Source: Streptomyces aureocirculatus (GTDB lineage: Bacteria > Actinomycetota > Actinomycetes > Streptomycetales > Streptomycetaceae). Taken from it: DNA of 64,000 nucleotides. The notes beneath the pieces are model-generated. The model was not told where the DNA came from. It did no database searches and saw nothing but the letters and a program-made list of their open reading frames with translations. Position 1 is the stretch's first letter, and every line of letters starts with the position of its first letter. The DNA lies in the NCBI RefSeq assembly GCF_000720475.1, contig NZ_JOAP01000049.1:1-64000 (forward strand), read 5' to 3'. Of this stretch, positions 1 to 7,842 are shown one piece after another. Both the position numbers and the translations under genes were made by a program.

Positions 1-159
1 AGCGACATGTTTTAGGTGAATCTTGGAGGCCAGCACACCGCCGGGACGGTAGGCCATTTCCAGGGCCAACGTCCGTCTGAGCATTCTCAAGTTGACCTGT
101 CCGTCGGGGATTGCAGTGAGCCCGAGCCGCTGTCCGGCCGGGGAGTTCACCCAGTTCTA

Positions 160-758
160 ATGACCAGTAAAAACGCCCGCGCTGCGGCAGAAGCCCTGCG
201 GGCACGGCTGAACGTCATCAGCCAACTCGCCGAGGAACATCTTCCCGACCCGGAGGTGGAGGCCAGGCTACGGCGGCTCAAGGACGGTGCCAAGGAACAC
301 CGTTCCGGTGAACGCGTCAGTATCCACGGTCGCCGCCCGCTGCTCGATGCCCTGCTCGCGCTGGTGCACAAGCCACAGCAAGGACCCATTGTGCTCGCCG
401 GGCCGGGTGGAGCAGGCAAGACAACGCTGGCCGTGGCACTGGCAGAGGGTGTCCGGGCTCAGGGCGGACAGGTGTGGTGGATCTCGGCTCGCGATCCGGT
501 CACGCTGTCCCAGGACCTGGGGGCCGTGGCGCAGCAACTGGACGGAACGTGTCCGACGTCGAGGCGATCACTCGTGGTAAGGCAGACGCAGCCGACCGGT
601 TCTGGCGGTTGCTCGACAGGGCATTTCCGGACTGGTTGCTTGTGTTCGACGAGGCTGATGACCCCCACAGTCTGGCTGTTGCGAACTCGCCCGCCGGAAT
701 CCAGGACCTGACACCATCAGTCTCGTCGATCAAGGAGGCCTGCGATGATCCTGGCTGA
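160..758 (+). pseudogene. Broken STAND/NB-ARC-type NTPase fragment
   Basis: From ATG 160 the frame encodes a helical N-terminus and then a P-loop GPGGAGKTT at about residues 81-89, typical of NB-ARC/STAND signalling ATPases. Around position 545 the homology moves to another frame, where RNVSDVEAITRGKADAADRF continues into a Walker B-like LLVFDEADD. That frame stops at 758, far short of the 700 or more residues usual for the family, so the sensor repeats and most of the NTPase domain are gone. One frameshift plus a 3' deletion make it a pseudogene. The NTPase assignment is fairly secure; its original role (regulator or defence) cannot be told. Confidence 0.6.
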
Positions 759-1633
759 ACATCTCCAAAGAGCAGCGGACCAGTTACTGCCGCCGGACCG
801 CCCCGTCATGGTGCACGCCTCGCTGCGCTCCTTCAAGGCGCCCGTCAACGGTGGTGCAGACACCGTGCTCGACGCACTGCTGGCGAACGGCCGTACTGTA
901 TTGGCGCCTGCCTTCACCGAGCCCCAGTTCGGCGTGGCTGCCCCTGCCTCCCTGCGGCCCGCGCGCAACGGCATCGACTACGCCGCACTCCCCCCCTGCA
1001 TCGAACCTCGCAGAGGGCACCACGTACACAGTCGACTGCGGCCTCATCAACCCAGGTCTAGGTGCGCTCCCAGCGACTCTGGTCAACCGTCCTGGCGTCG
1101 TGCGCGGCACGCACCCACTCAATTCATTCGCTGCTCTCGGCCCGCTGGCGAACAAGCTGATCTCGGCACAGAATCCGACACATGTATACGGCCCGATCCG
1201 GGAACTAGCCGCCCACGATGGCCGAATCCTCCTCATCGGAGTGGAACTCAACCGTATGACAGCACTCCACCTGGCCGAACAACAATCAGGACGCCACCTG
1301 TTCCTGCGCTGGGCACGAGACAGCGTCGGCAACGTCTCCATGGTCGAGGTCGGATCCTGCTCCGAAGGATTTCCACGACTGGGACCAGCCCTCCGTCCCT
1401 ACTGCCGTTCCGTGACCGTCGGCTGCTCTCAGTGGCAGGCCTACCCCGCGGCCCTGACACTGGCAGCCGCGACAGCAGCCATCGCCGCCGACCAGACCAT
1501 CACCCGCTGTTCCGACAGCGATTGCTTGCTGTGTCGAGACGCAGTCGCCGGGGGTCCCAGCACAGCATCACACCAATCTGCCACACAGAACGGCATGGAC
1601 GAAGCGCTCAAGGCGTCAGGAACACACCTATGA
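745..1633 (+). pseudogene. AAC(3)-family aminoglycoside N-acetyltransferase, frameshifted
   Basis: The first frame starts at ATG 745 behind a GGAGG and reads through VMVHASLRSF, an N-terminal motif of the antibiotic N(3)-acetyltransferase family. After a run of seven C near 990-996 the homology continues in the +2 frame to the stop at 1631-1633, with GTHPLNSFAALGPLANKL and RILLIGVELNRMTALHLAE, the acetyl-CoA and substrate-site regions of AAC(3) enzymes. Family members acetylate the 3-amino group of 2-deoxystreptamine drugs using acetyl-CoA. Total length is near normal (about 290 aa when repaired). The single lesion lies in a homopolymer, so it may be a sequencing error rather than true inactivation. 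Confidence 0.7.
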
Positions 1634-1678
1634 GGTCGCCAGAAGGTGCCACAGTGGACCTTACGCTGCCATTGACTC

Positions 1679-1829
1679 TGAACAACCCGCGCGCGGGGAC
1701 AACCTCCTGCCCGCCCCGGAAAAGAACCGAAGCCTCGGACCATCGCCGCACGTGCAGGGTCGACACCGACCCGTACGCCACGCCGCCACCGCGAAGAGAG
1801 CATCCCCCGCGCGTGCGGGATCGACGCCA
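1679..1829. CRISPR. Vestigial type I-E-like CRISPR remnant, three degenerate repeats
   Basis: Three related GC-dyad segments occur at exact 61-bp spacing, with equivalent bases at 1690, 1751 and 1812. This is the spacing of 29-bp repeats plus 32-bp spacers of type I-E arrays. Repeats two and three share 18 of 22 bases around CCGCrCGTGCrGGrTCGAC, and all differences are transitions. Repeat one is weaker (CCCGCGCGCGGGGACAAC). The pattern resembles actinobacterial I-E repeats. No cas gene lies in the window, and the repeats are too diverged for an active array. The 429 bp between 1634 and 2062 hold nothing else I recognise except the P450 ribosome binding site. Confidence 0.3.
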
Positions 1830-2062
1830 CCAGGGCCTGGCTCCGCGTCTCGTGTCAGGACGTGCAGGCGCGAGGTGCTCTTCTGCCGAGGCCGTCGGGC
1901 GGGAATAGTCAGACATATACGTCACCTTTTGAGTGACACGGTGAAGGGACCAGTTTCTCACTCCCTGGCACGGGCATCCCGTGGTCGGTATGACATCGGC
2001 CCGGGGCCCGGCACTGCCGGTCCGGCGTCCAGGTGCCAAGAAGCCGGGCAGGAGGTGACGGA

Positions 2063-3229
2063 ATGAGGATCAGCGACAGGCGTCAACTCCGGCGAGACCC
2101 ACTGGCCCACCTCGACAACCTCCGTCGTCGCAGCACGACAGGCCTGATCCAGCTTCCCTGGGGTGGTTGGTGCGTCAGTGATTCCCATCTGGCACAGACA
2201 CTGCTGCGCAGCCCCGAATATCATGCGGGTAAGTCAGGCTTCTTCGGCGATCTGCTCCCTACACGCAGCGCCCAGGTCGATGTCGGACATGCGGTACGCA
2301 ACCTTCTGCGGGCGGGCATGCCCCACTACCGCGCCGCCCTGACCCAAGCAGTAACCGAACTCCCCACGGCCAGCCGATGGCCAGCCGCCGGCACCCGGCT
2401 GCTCTTCCGTTGCCTCACAGATCTGTTGCTGCATCGCGGCACACCCGCCGGGACGCGCAGATTGCTGCAACGGTCCGCGTACGGAGGCGTAGCGGTCCGC
2501 GCACCGCACGTGTGGCAGCGAGCCCGAGCGGAGTTACTGCGCGCACAACTGCTCGCTGCGGTGACCGAACAGGTGGGACACCGCCGGAAACACCCGGCCG
2601 GTGAGCAGCGCGATGTCCTGGACGCCGTGCTCAGCGCATGCCCGGCCGACCGGACGTCCGACCGGACCGCTGCCGAGCTGCACTTGATGATGTTCCGGGC
2701 GATCATGTCCCCCCTCAGCACCTCACTGGCGTGGACGGTGCTGCTGGCCTGCCTGCACCACACAGCACCCACACCATGGCCATGGCCCGCCGATCACGTA
2801 GTGCGTGAGGCACTGAGACACCGCCCGGTGGCCTGGATGGTCGGCCGCACTCTCCCCCGTCCCGTCGACTTCGGTGGCATCGTCCTGTCGCCCGGTGTTC
2901 TCCTGTCCATTAGCCCCTACCTGCTCCACCACGACGAACACCTGTGGAGCGCCCCCGAAGCGTTCCGGCCCGAACGCTGGGCCACCAAACGCGGACACGG
3001 CCCCTACATCCCCTTCGGCATGGGCCCCTTCATCTGCGCCGGCGCGGCGGTGGCACACACCCTGCTCACCGAATCACTGACCGCCCTCTGTGACAACGCC
3101 CGCCTGACCGTCACCGGCGGAGACCCCCGGGCCGTCATGGCTGAAAGCACTGTCCCACGGCCATTTACCCTCCACCGCTTTCTCAGGCCACTGACCACCA
3201 CACGACAGAGGGGAGGTGATAATCCATGA
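2063..3229 (+). CDS. Cytochrome P450, putative RiPP cross-linking enzyme
   Basis: A 388-residue cytosolic P450. The heme-ligand loop PFGMGPFICAGAAVA places the thiolate Cys at residue 325. The K-helix ExxR is E249-ALR252 and is followed by FRPERW. The I-helix segment, which usually reads (A/G)Gx(D/E)T, is here RAIMSPLSTS, so the acid-alcohol pair for proton delivery is missing. Start ATG 2063 follows GGAGGTGACGG. The stop overlaps the start of the 19-codon gene at 3226 (ATGA), so the two are translationally coupled. No ferredoxin or reductase gene is adjacent. The overlap with a tiny ORF ending in WYWY suggests the enzyme joins aromatic side chains of that peptide, as P450s do in biarylitide and tryptorubin pathways. 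The P450 call is certain; the substrate is inferred. Confidence 0.88.
   Translation: MRISDRRQLRRDPLAHLDNLRRRSTTGLIQLPWGGWCVSDSHLAQTLLRSPEYHAGKSGFFGDLLPTRSAQVDVGHAVRNLLRAGMPHYRAALTQAVTELPTASRWPAAGTRLLFRCLTDLLLHRGTPAGTRRLLQRSAYGGVAVRAPHVWQRARAELLRAQLLAAVTEQVGHRRKHPAGEQRDVLDAVLSACPADRTSDRTAAELHLMMFRAIMSPLSTSLAWTVLLACLHHTAPTPWPWPADHVVREALRHRPVAWMVGRTLPRPVDFGGIVLSPGVLLSISPYLLHHDEHLWSAPEAFRPERWATKRGHGPYIPFGMGPFICAGAAVAHTLLTESLTALCDNARLTVTGGDPRAVMAESTVPRPFTLHRFLRPLTTTRQRGGDNP
3211..3220 (+). promoter_or_regulatory. Perfect Shine-Dalgarno for the 19-codon gene
   Basis: GGGAGGTGAT lies inside the last P450 codons and ends 5 nt before ATG 3226. GGAGGTGAT is fully complementary to the 3' end of 16S rRNA, far stronger than needed by chance, and argues that the tiny ORF is translated. 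Confidence 0.75.
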
Positions 3230-3285
3230 CCGCGATGCGACGCATCTTCACCACCAAGCCCGCGAGGCGCTGGTACTGGTACTGA
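3226..3285 (+). CDS. 19-residue putative RiPP precursor ending in WYWY
   Basis: The encoded peptide is MTAMRRIFTTKPARRWYWY. It starts at ATG 3226, overlapping the P450 stop by 4 bp, and has an ideal Shine-Dalgarno. A second in-frame ATG is at 3235. The basic N-terminal part would be leader and the aromatic tail core, with a dibasic RR just before WYWY. Known P450-only RiPPs have tiny precursors with aromatic C-termini: tryptorubin ends AWYIWY and biarylitide precursors are MRYYH. WYWY is close to the former but lacks the Ile. No protease or exporter gene is adjacent, so host enzymes would have to release the product. The ORF and its coupling are seen directly; the RiPP role is inference. Confidence 0.65.
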   Translation: MTAMRRIFTTKPARRWYWY

Positions 3286-3304
3286 CAACAACAAACACAC
3301 CCAC

Positions 3305-3333
3305 GGCCCGGACACCCACCAGGCGTCCGGGCC
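3305..3333 (+). terminator. Hairpin ending the P450-peptide unit
   Basis: A 9-bp perfect stem (GGCCCGGAC / GTCCGGGCC, 11-nt loop) begins 20 bp after the peptide stop codon. There is no U-tract, as is common in Streptomyces. The rest of 3286-3605 holds no gene I can support. Confidence 0.55.
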
Positions 3334-3605
3334 CGACCGCGCCCGCCCCCTCCCAGCGGCACCGGCAGGCGGGTCCCCGGACCGAGCCGCAAGGACTCCT
3401 CCCCGCCCCCGGGGTGATCATGTCGCCGCTTACACTCCGGGAGAAGGGGACACATCGGGCAAATCTGTAACCCTTATGGCCGCATCGCCGATCAGTCATC
3501 CCGACCCCCGCGCCACCACGGTCGGCCTCACGTGTGGCCGCCGCCTGCGGAGTCACGACAACCAGTGCGGTTTTTGCCCCGTTTCTCCGGGGAATCCGCT
3601 CTGCC

Positions 3606-5072
3606 ATGGACCACTCCCAGGCACCCGTGCTCGACGCGCTCGTCGCATACCACGCCGAGAACCAGACCCCGTTCACGCCACCCGGCCACAAGCAGGGACG
3701 CGGCGCCGACCCCCGCGTGCGCGCGATCCTCGGTGACGCCGTGTTCAACTCCGACGTGCTGGCCACCAGCGGCCTGGACGACCGGACGCAGTCCAAAGGG
3801 GTCCTGGCCAAAGCCCAGGAACTGATGGCCGACGCCGTCGGAGCCGAACACACCTTCTTCTCCACCTGCGGCAGCTCCCTCTCCGTGAAGGCCGCCATGC
3901 TCTCCGTGGCCGGGCCGCACGAGAAGCTGCTCGTGGGCCGCGACGCCCATAAATCCGTGGTCTCCGGCCTGGTCCTGGCCGGCATCGTGCCCATCTGGGT
4001 GGACCCCCAGTGGGACGCGGGGCGCCACCTCGCCCACCCGCCCTCCGCCGACGCCTTCCGCACGGCCTTCACCGAGCACCCCGACGCGCGAGGCGCCCTG
4101 GTCACCACGCCCACGCCCTACGGAACATGCTCCGACCTGTCCGCGATCGCCGACATCTGTCACGCACACGGCGTGCCCCTCATCGTCGACGAGGCGTGGG
4201 GGGCCCACCTGCCGTTCCATCCCGACCTGCCGACCTGGGCCATGGACGCGGGCGCGGACCTCTGCGTGACCTCCGTACACAAAATGGGCTCCGGCCTCGA
4301 ACAGAGCTCCGTCTTCCACCTCCAGGGCAACCTGATCGAACCCGCGGTACTCAAGAACCGCGAGGACCTGCTCGGCACCACCAGCCCCTCCGTCCTCATC
4401 TACGCGGCATTGGACGGCTGGCGCCGGCAGATGGTGGAACACGGCCACGGCCTCTACGACAACGCGCTGGCCCTGGCCGCACGAGTACGCGCCCAACTCG
4501 GTGAGATCGAGGGCATGCACGTCCACGGCCGCGAAGACTTCTGTGGCCCCCGCCTCGCCACCGACCTCGACCCCCTGCAGATCACCGTCGACATCACCGC
4601 CCTGGGTACAACCGGTTACCGCATCGCTGACTGGATCCGCGAACACCACCACATCAACCTGCACCTCTCGGACCACCGCCGCATCAGCGCCCAGCTCACC
4701 CACGCCGACGACCACCGCAGCACCGAAGCCCTGACCGCCGCGCTGCGCGACGCCGCCGCCCACGCGGAAAAACTGCGCCCGGCCTCCCGGGTCCAGGTAC
4801 CCGACCCCTGCGAACTCCGCCTCGAACAAGTCATGCTCCCCCGGGACGCCTTCTTCGGACGCACCGAACAAGTGCCCCTGGACGAAGCGGTGGGCCGCAT
4901 CAGCGCCGAGATGCTCACGCCCTACCCGCCCGGCATCCCCGCCGCCCTGCCCGGCGAACGGCTCAACACCGAGGTCCTGCAGTACCTGCACAGCGGGGTC
5001 GAAGCCGGCATGGTCGTACCAGACGCAGCCGACACCCGGATCAGAACAGTACGAGTATCCGCAGAAGACTGA
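3606..5072 (+). CDS. Orn/Lys/Arg decarboxylase family PLP enzyme
   Basis: 488 residues of a fold-type I PLP-dependent basic amino acid decarboxylase. The N-terminus carries the family signature TPPGHKQGRG. The cofactor region includes IVDEAWGAH and the PLP lysine in SVHKMGSG (K226). The C-terminal domain carries YPPGIPAALPGE, also typical. It would release CO2 from ornithine, lysine or arginine to give a polyamine or agmatine; the exact substrate cannot be read. The length is that of the short actinobacterial and Bacillus SpeA/YaaO-like type without the N-terminal wing domain. Start ATG 3606 aligns with the family N-terminus. It lies 320 bp beyond the peptide hairpin and is probably independent of it. 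Confidence 0.85.
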   Translation: MDHSQAPVLDALVAYHAENQTPFTPPGHKQGRGADPRVRAILGDAVFNSDVLATSGLDDRTQSKGVLAKAQELMADAVGAEHTFFSTCGSSLSVKAAMLSVAGPHEKLLVGRDAHKSVVSGLVLAGIVPIWVDPQWDAGRHLAHPPSADAFRTAFTEHPDARGALVTTPTPYGTCSDLSAIADICHAHGVPLIVDEAWGAHLPFHPDLPTWAMDAGADLCVTSVHKMGSGLEQSSVFHLQGNLIEPAVLKNREDLLGTTSPSVLIYAALDGWRRQMVEHGHGLYDNALALAARVRAQLGEIEGMHVHGREDFCGPRLATDLDPLQITVDITALGTTGYRIADWIREHHHINLHLSDHRRISAQLTHADDHRSTEALTAALRDAAAHAEKLRPASRVQVPDPCELRLEQVMLPRDAFFGRTEQVPLDEAVGRISAEMLTPYPPGIPAALPGERLNTEVLQYLHSGVEAGMVVPDAADTRIRTVRVSAED

Positions 5073-5166
5073 CCAACAGCAGCGACAACCGGGACCGACA
5101 CCCACAAAGCCGCCGCACGCCGGGCACCCCCCATACAGGGACGCCACCACCCACACGCGGTTGAGA

Positions 5167-6372
5167 TCACAAACCGGCCGCAGCCTTCTTCTCGAAGGCC
5201 GCCCAGGCACGTGCAGGGACGTCCGGCCTGAGCAGCACATCAGCGGCCGTGCCCGCCAGGGCGCGCGCCGCGGCCAGCATGACCCGGCGCCCACGCGGAC
5301 CAGCCGCGGCCCGCGCGAACTGCGGCGTGTGATCGGAGCCCTTCGACCCCATGATCGCGACAAACGGATGGATCGCGGGCACCCGCGTGCTGACATTGCC
5401 GATATCGGACGACCCCAGATAAACACCCGCCTCCGGCTCCGTAAGAGTGATTCCCGCAGCCTGAAGATGCCGCGCGAACAACCCCGACAGAACATCATTG
5501 ACGCGAAAATGTTCATAACGGCCACCCACATCAGTGACTTCCGCCGTAGTGCCGGTGGCGAGGGCCACACCCTGCGCACACGAACGCAGCTCGTCCACGA
5601 GTTCGGCAAGCGCGGACGTGGTTTCGCCGCGCAGTCCGAACAGGCCCTCCGCGTAGTCGGGGACGATATTCGTGGCCCGACCCCCCTCGGTCACGATGCC
5701 CTGGATGTGCGATCCGGCAGGCAGCCGCCTGTCCAGAACGCCGAGCGTGTTGAAGAGCTGGATCAACGCCCCCAGCGCGTCGATGCCCTCAGTCGGGTTG
5801 CCCGTAGGGTGTGCGGCCCGGCCGTGGAAACCCACTCTGACCTGAGCGCTCGCTGTCAGCGGTGCCCATGTCCAGTCGTAGACACCGGGATGGAACATCA
5901 GCGCCGCGTCCACCCCGTCGAACAGGCCCGCCGCCACCTCGTCGAGCTTGCCGCCGCCGGTCTCCTCCGCGGGCGTCCCGACGGCCGACAGGGTGCCGGC
6001 GATCGGGTCGAGCGCGGCACGCACGGCCAGCGCCGCTCCGAGCCCGGCCGCCGCGATCAGGTTGTGGCCACAGGCGTGCCCGAGCTGGGGCAGCGCGTCG
6101 TACTCCATCAGCAGCGCGACGCTGGGCCCCCCGCCGAGCTCGGCCGCCGTCCCCGTGCGAGCGGTGAACGCGGTCGGCAGTCCCGCGACGCCGCGCTCCA
6201 CCAGAAAACCCGCCCGCTCGAGCTCACCTGCCAGGAGCCCGGCCGCCCGCCGTTCCTCGTAGGCTGTCTCCGGTTCACGGTGCAGGGCGAGGCTCACGTC
6301 CCAGAGCCTGTCGGCGCGGGCAGCGACCTCCTGCTCGATACGGGCATACACAGATTCCAGGCTGTGTGTCAC
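5167..6372 (-). CDS. M20 family metallopeptidase/amidohydrolase
   Basis: 401 residues, GTG start at 6372 preceded by GAGGAGG. Two-zinc M20 motifs are visible: LHREPETAYEE near the N-terminus, YDALPQLGHACGHN, and the catalytic acids in GTPAEETGGGK. AAHPTGNPTEGIDALGAL marks the dimerisation-domain side. The sequence resembles the aminobenzoyl-glutamate/amidohydrolase branch (AbgB-like), which cleaves amide bonds of N-acyl amino acids. It is cytoplasmic, as no signal peptide is present. It converges on the decarboxylase and is divergent from the DUF5133 gene. Substrate unknown. Trimming of the WYWY peptide is conceivable but unsupported. Confidence 0.85.
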   Translation of the reverse strand: MTHSLESVYARIEQEVAARADRLWDVSLALHREPETAYEERRAAGLLAGELERAGFLVERGVAGLPTAFTARTGTAAELGGGPSVALLMEYDALPQLGHACGHNLIAAAGLGAALAVRAALDPIAGTLSAVGTPAEETGGGKLDEVAAGLFDGVDAALMFHPGVYDWTWAPLTASAQVRVGFHGRAAHPTGNPTEGIDALGALIQLFNTLGVLDRRLPAGSHIQGIVTEGGRATNIVPDYAEGLFGLRGETTSALAELVDELRSCAQGVALATGTTAEVTDVGGRYEHFRVNDVLSGLFARHLQAAGITLTEPEAGVYLGSSDIGNVSTRVPAIHPFVAIMGSKGSDHTPQFARAAAGPRGRRVMLAAARALAGTAADVLLRPDVPARAWAAFEKKAAAGL

Positions 6373-6422
6373 GTGACCTCCTCGACAGGACCCGCGCGGT
6401 CTCCGCGCGTCGGCACGGCACG

Positions 6423-6436
6423 TGTTCCACGGAACA
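6423..6436. promoter_or_regulatory. Palindrome TGTTCC-N2-GGAACA upstream of the M20 gene
   Basis: A 6+2+6 perfect inverted repeat lies about 50 bp upstream of GTG 6372 in the divergent gap 6373-6703, a position suited to an operator. No cognate regulator is adjacent. The remainder of that gap holds only an uninterpreted GC-mixed stretch. Confidence 0.3.
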
Positions 6437-6703
6437 TGCGGGTCAATGCCCAACGCCAGGGACGCCCTGGCCGACGAGGCGACCAGCCGCTGCTGGAGGG
6501 AGCTGCGACGCGCCGACCGGAACATCGCAGCCATGCCGGTTACCCTGCTCATAAGGACGCCGCGCAACCGTGTAGAGAACCGCAAACGTCCGATTGCATG
6601 GCCCCGGTCTCGCAGTCATGCAATCGCACGCATAGGTCTTGGGCCCCAGGGCAAGCGAATCGGTGTATTACCCATGTGAAAGATGACGAAAGGGAGACTC
6701 CTG

Positions 6704-6931
6704 ATGCTCATGGCGCACCCGGCGGTCCTCTGTGACCTGATCGAGGAGTACGAGACGCTGCGGCTGCTGCACGCCGAGAGTGGCACCGAGCAGGCACGGC
6801 AGCGTATGGACGACGTCGCGTACACCTTGTGCGTGTCCACTGGTACCCGTGACATCCAGACCGCGCTCGTCGCCGGACGCCATCGGCTTCCCGGCGCCCG
6901 GGCGACGGACGATTCCCTCCTCCCCGTCTGA
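6704..6931 (+). CDS. DUF5133 family small protein
   Basis: 75 residues starting MLMAHPAVLCDLIEEYETLR, the typical DUF5133 opening, followed by a helical region ending in CVSTGTRDI. ATG 6704 is preferred over ATG 6683 because AGGGAG sits 7 nt upstream. Streptomyces carry many paralogs; the function is unknown. It is 31 bp upstream of the DUF6098 gene on the same strand and may be co-transcribed. Confidence 0.75.
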   Translation: MLMAHPAVLCDLIEEYETLRLLHAESGTEQARQRMDDVAYTLCVSTGTRDIQTALVAGRHRLPGARATDDSLLPV

Positions 6932-6962
6932 ACGTCTTTCGAAGTCGCGAGCGCGCAGGATC

Positions 6963-7412
6963 ATGATCCACACCGAGAGACTGCCGACGTTTGCAGGCCT
7001 GGACGAGCTGACCCGGCTCGTCACCAGCCGCCGCGGTTTGTACGTGCGTTGGTCCCGCGGCCCGCAGCATGATCTGCCCGAGGCAGCCAGCACGGACGAC
7101 CTGACCGGGGTGAAACTTCCGGGGCTGTCCGCCAACTGCCTGGACATCGAGGCCTGGTGGGGACAGCGCCCCGTACACGTCTGGGTTGCCCGGCGGCTCT
7201 ATGACTACTGCCACCTGCCTCGGGTCAAGGACCCCCACGCCCGTCCCTGGCTTCTGCGGGGCCGTGAAACCGCCCGCGGCCCCGACAACGAACCTCTGGT
7301 CATCGACGTCGCACCGCTCGGCTGGATCGCCGACCACGTCATCGACGACGCCCGCGGCATCATCACTGGCCTGCCGGGCAACTGGGGGCCCCTGCACCGC
7401 GGTACGACCTGA
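6963..7412 (+). CDS. DUF6098 family protein
   Basis: 149 residues beginning MIHTERLPTFAGLDELTRLV, then LYVRWSRGP, LPGLSANCLDIEAWWG and a C-terminal PLVIDVAPLGWIADHVIDDA. This layout is characteristic of the DUF6098 proteins widespread in Streptomyces. No catalytic motif or membrane segment is evident and the role is unknown. It follows DUF5133 closely. Confidence 0.75.
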   Translation: MIHTERLPTFAGLDELTRLVTSRRGLYVRWSRGPQHDLPEAASTDDLTGVKLPGLSANCLDIEAWWGQRPVHVWVARRLYDYCHLPRVKDPHARPWLLRGRETARGPDNEPLVIDVAPLGWIADHVIDDARGIITGLPGNWGPLHRGTT

Positions 7413-7842
7413 AAGACGGGACCCCGCAACCGACCAAGGGGCGCGTCGGGGGCGGAACCCTTTCGCAAACCCCACTGAACCGCCGAAACCTGCACGAGGA
7501 CAGTGGGGCGCCGGGGAGCACGTGGTTCAGAGGCTTTTGCGCGCGATGACGGCGAGCGCGGCGGCTGCGAGAAGGACCCAGGCCAGCCCGGCGAGCGCCC
7601 TTTGACCGACACCCCGGACGTGCTCATACCTGTCGCGTCCCGTATCCGGTCGTAGCGGTCAGCGGCACCCCCAGGAGGACGTCGGCCTGCGCCGACTCGG
7701 GGTGGCGTGGGAGGCGACCCGCCACACCTATAACGGCACGCTTTACTCCGGGCCGCCACCGCGCTGTTCGAGCATCTGGCCGAACGGCCGTTCGTACGCA
7801 GCCGCCGGTTTGGCGAGGTCGGCAGCAGGGAGTGACCAATGC
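7413..7842. other. Gap with possible gene remnants
   Basis: No intact gene. On the minus strand 7530-7600 reads ALAGLAWVLLAAAALAVIAR, which looks like the last membrane helix of a lost protein. On the plus strand 7760-7840 reads an arginine-rich C-terminus ending RRFGEVGSRE. Neither can be named. Confidence 0.25.

Noticed and set aside
1990..2057. A 22-codon ORF upstream of the P450 as an alternative precursor
   Set aside because: The peptide is Arg/Gly/Pro-rich with no aromatic residue and lacks a ribosome site.
3528..5609. 693-codon minus-strand open frame opposite the decarboxylase
   Set aside because: Low-complexity Gly/Val-rich antisense reading of the PLP decarboxylase; no domain or ribosome site.
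3606..6372. Including the decarboxylase and M20 peptidase in the WYWY peptide locus
   Set aside because: A hairpin and 320 bp separate the decarboxylase, the peptidase is on the other strand, and known P450-only RiPP loci need neither.
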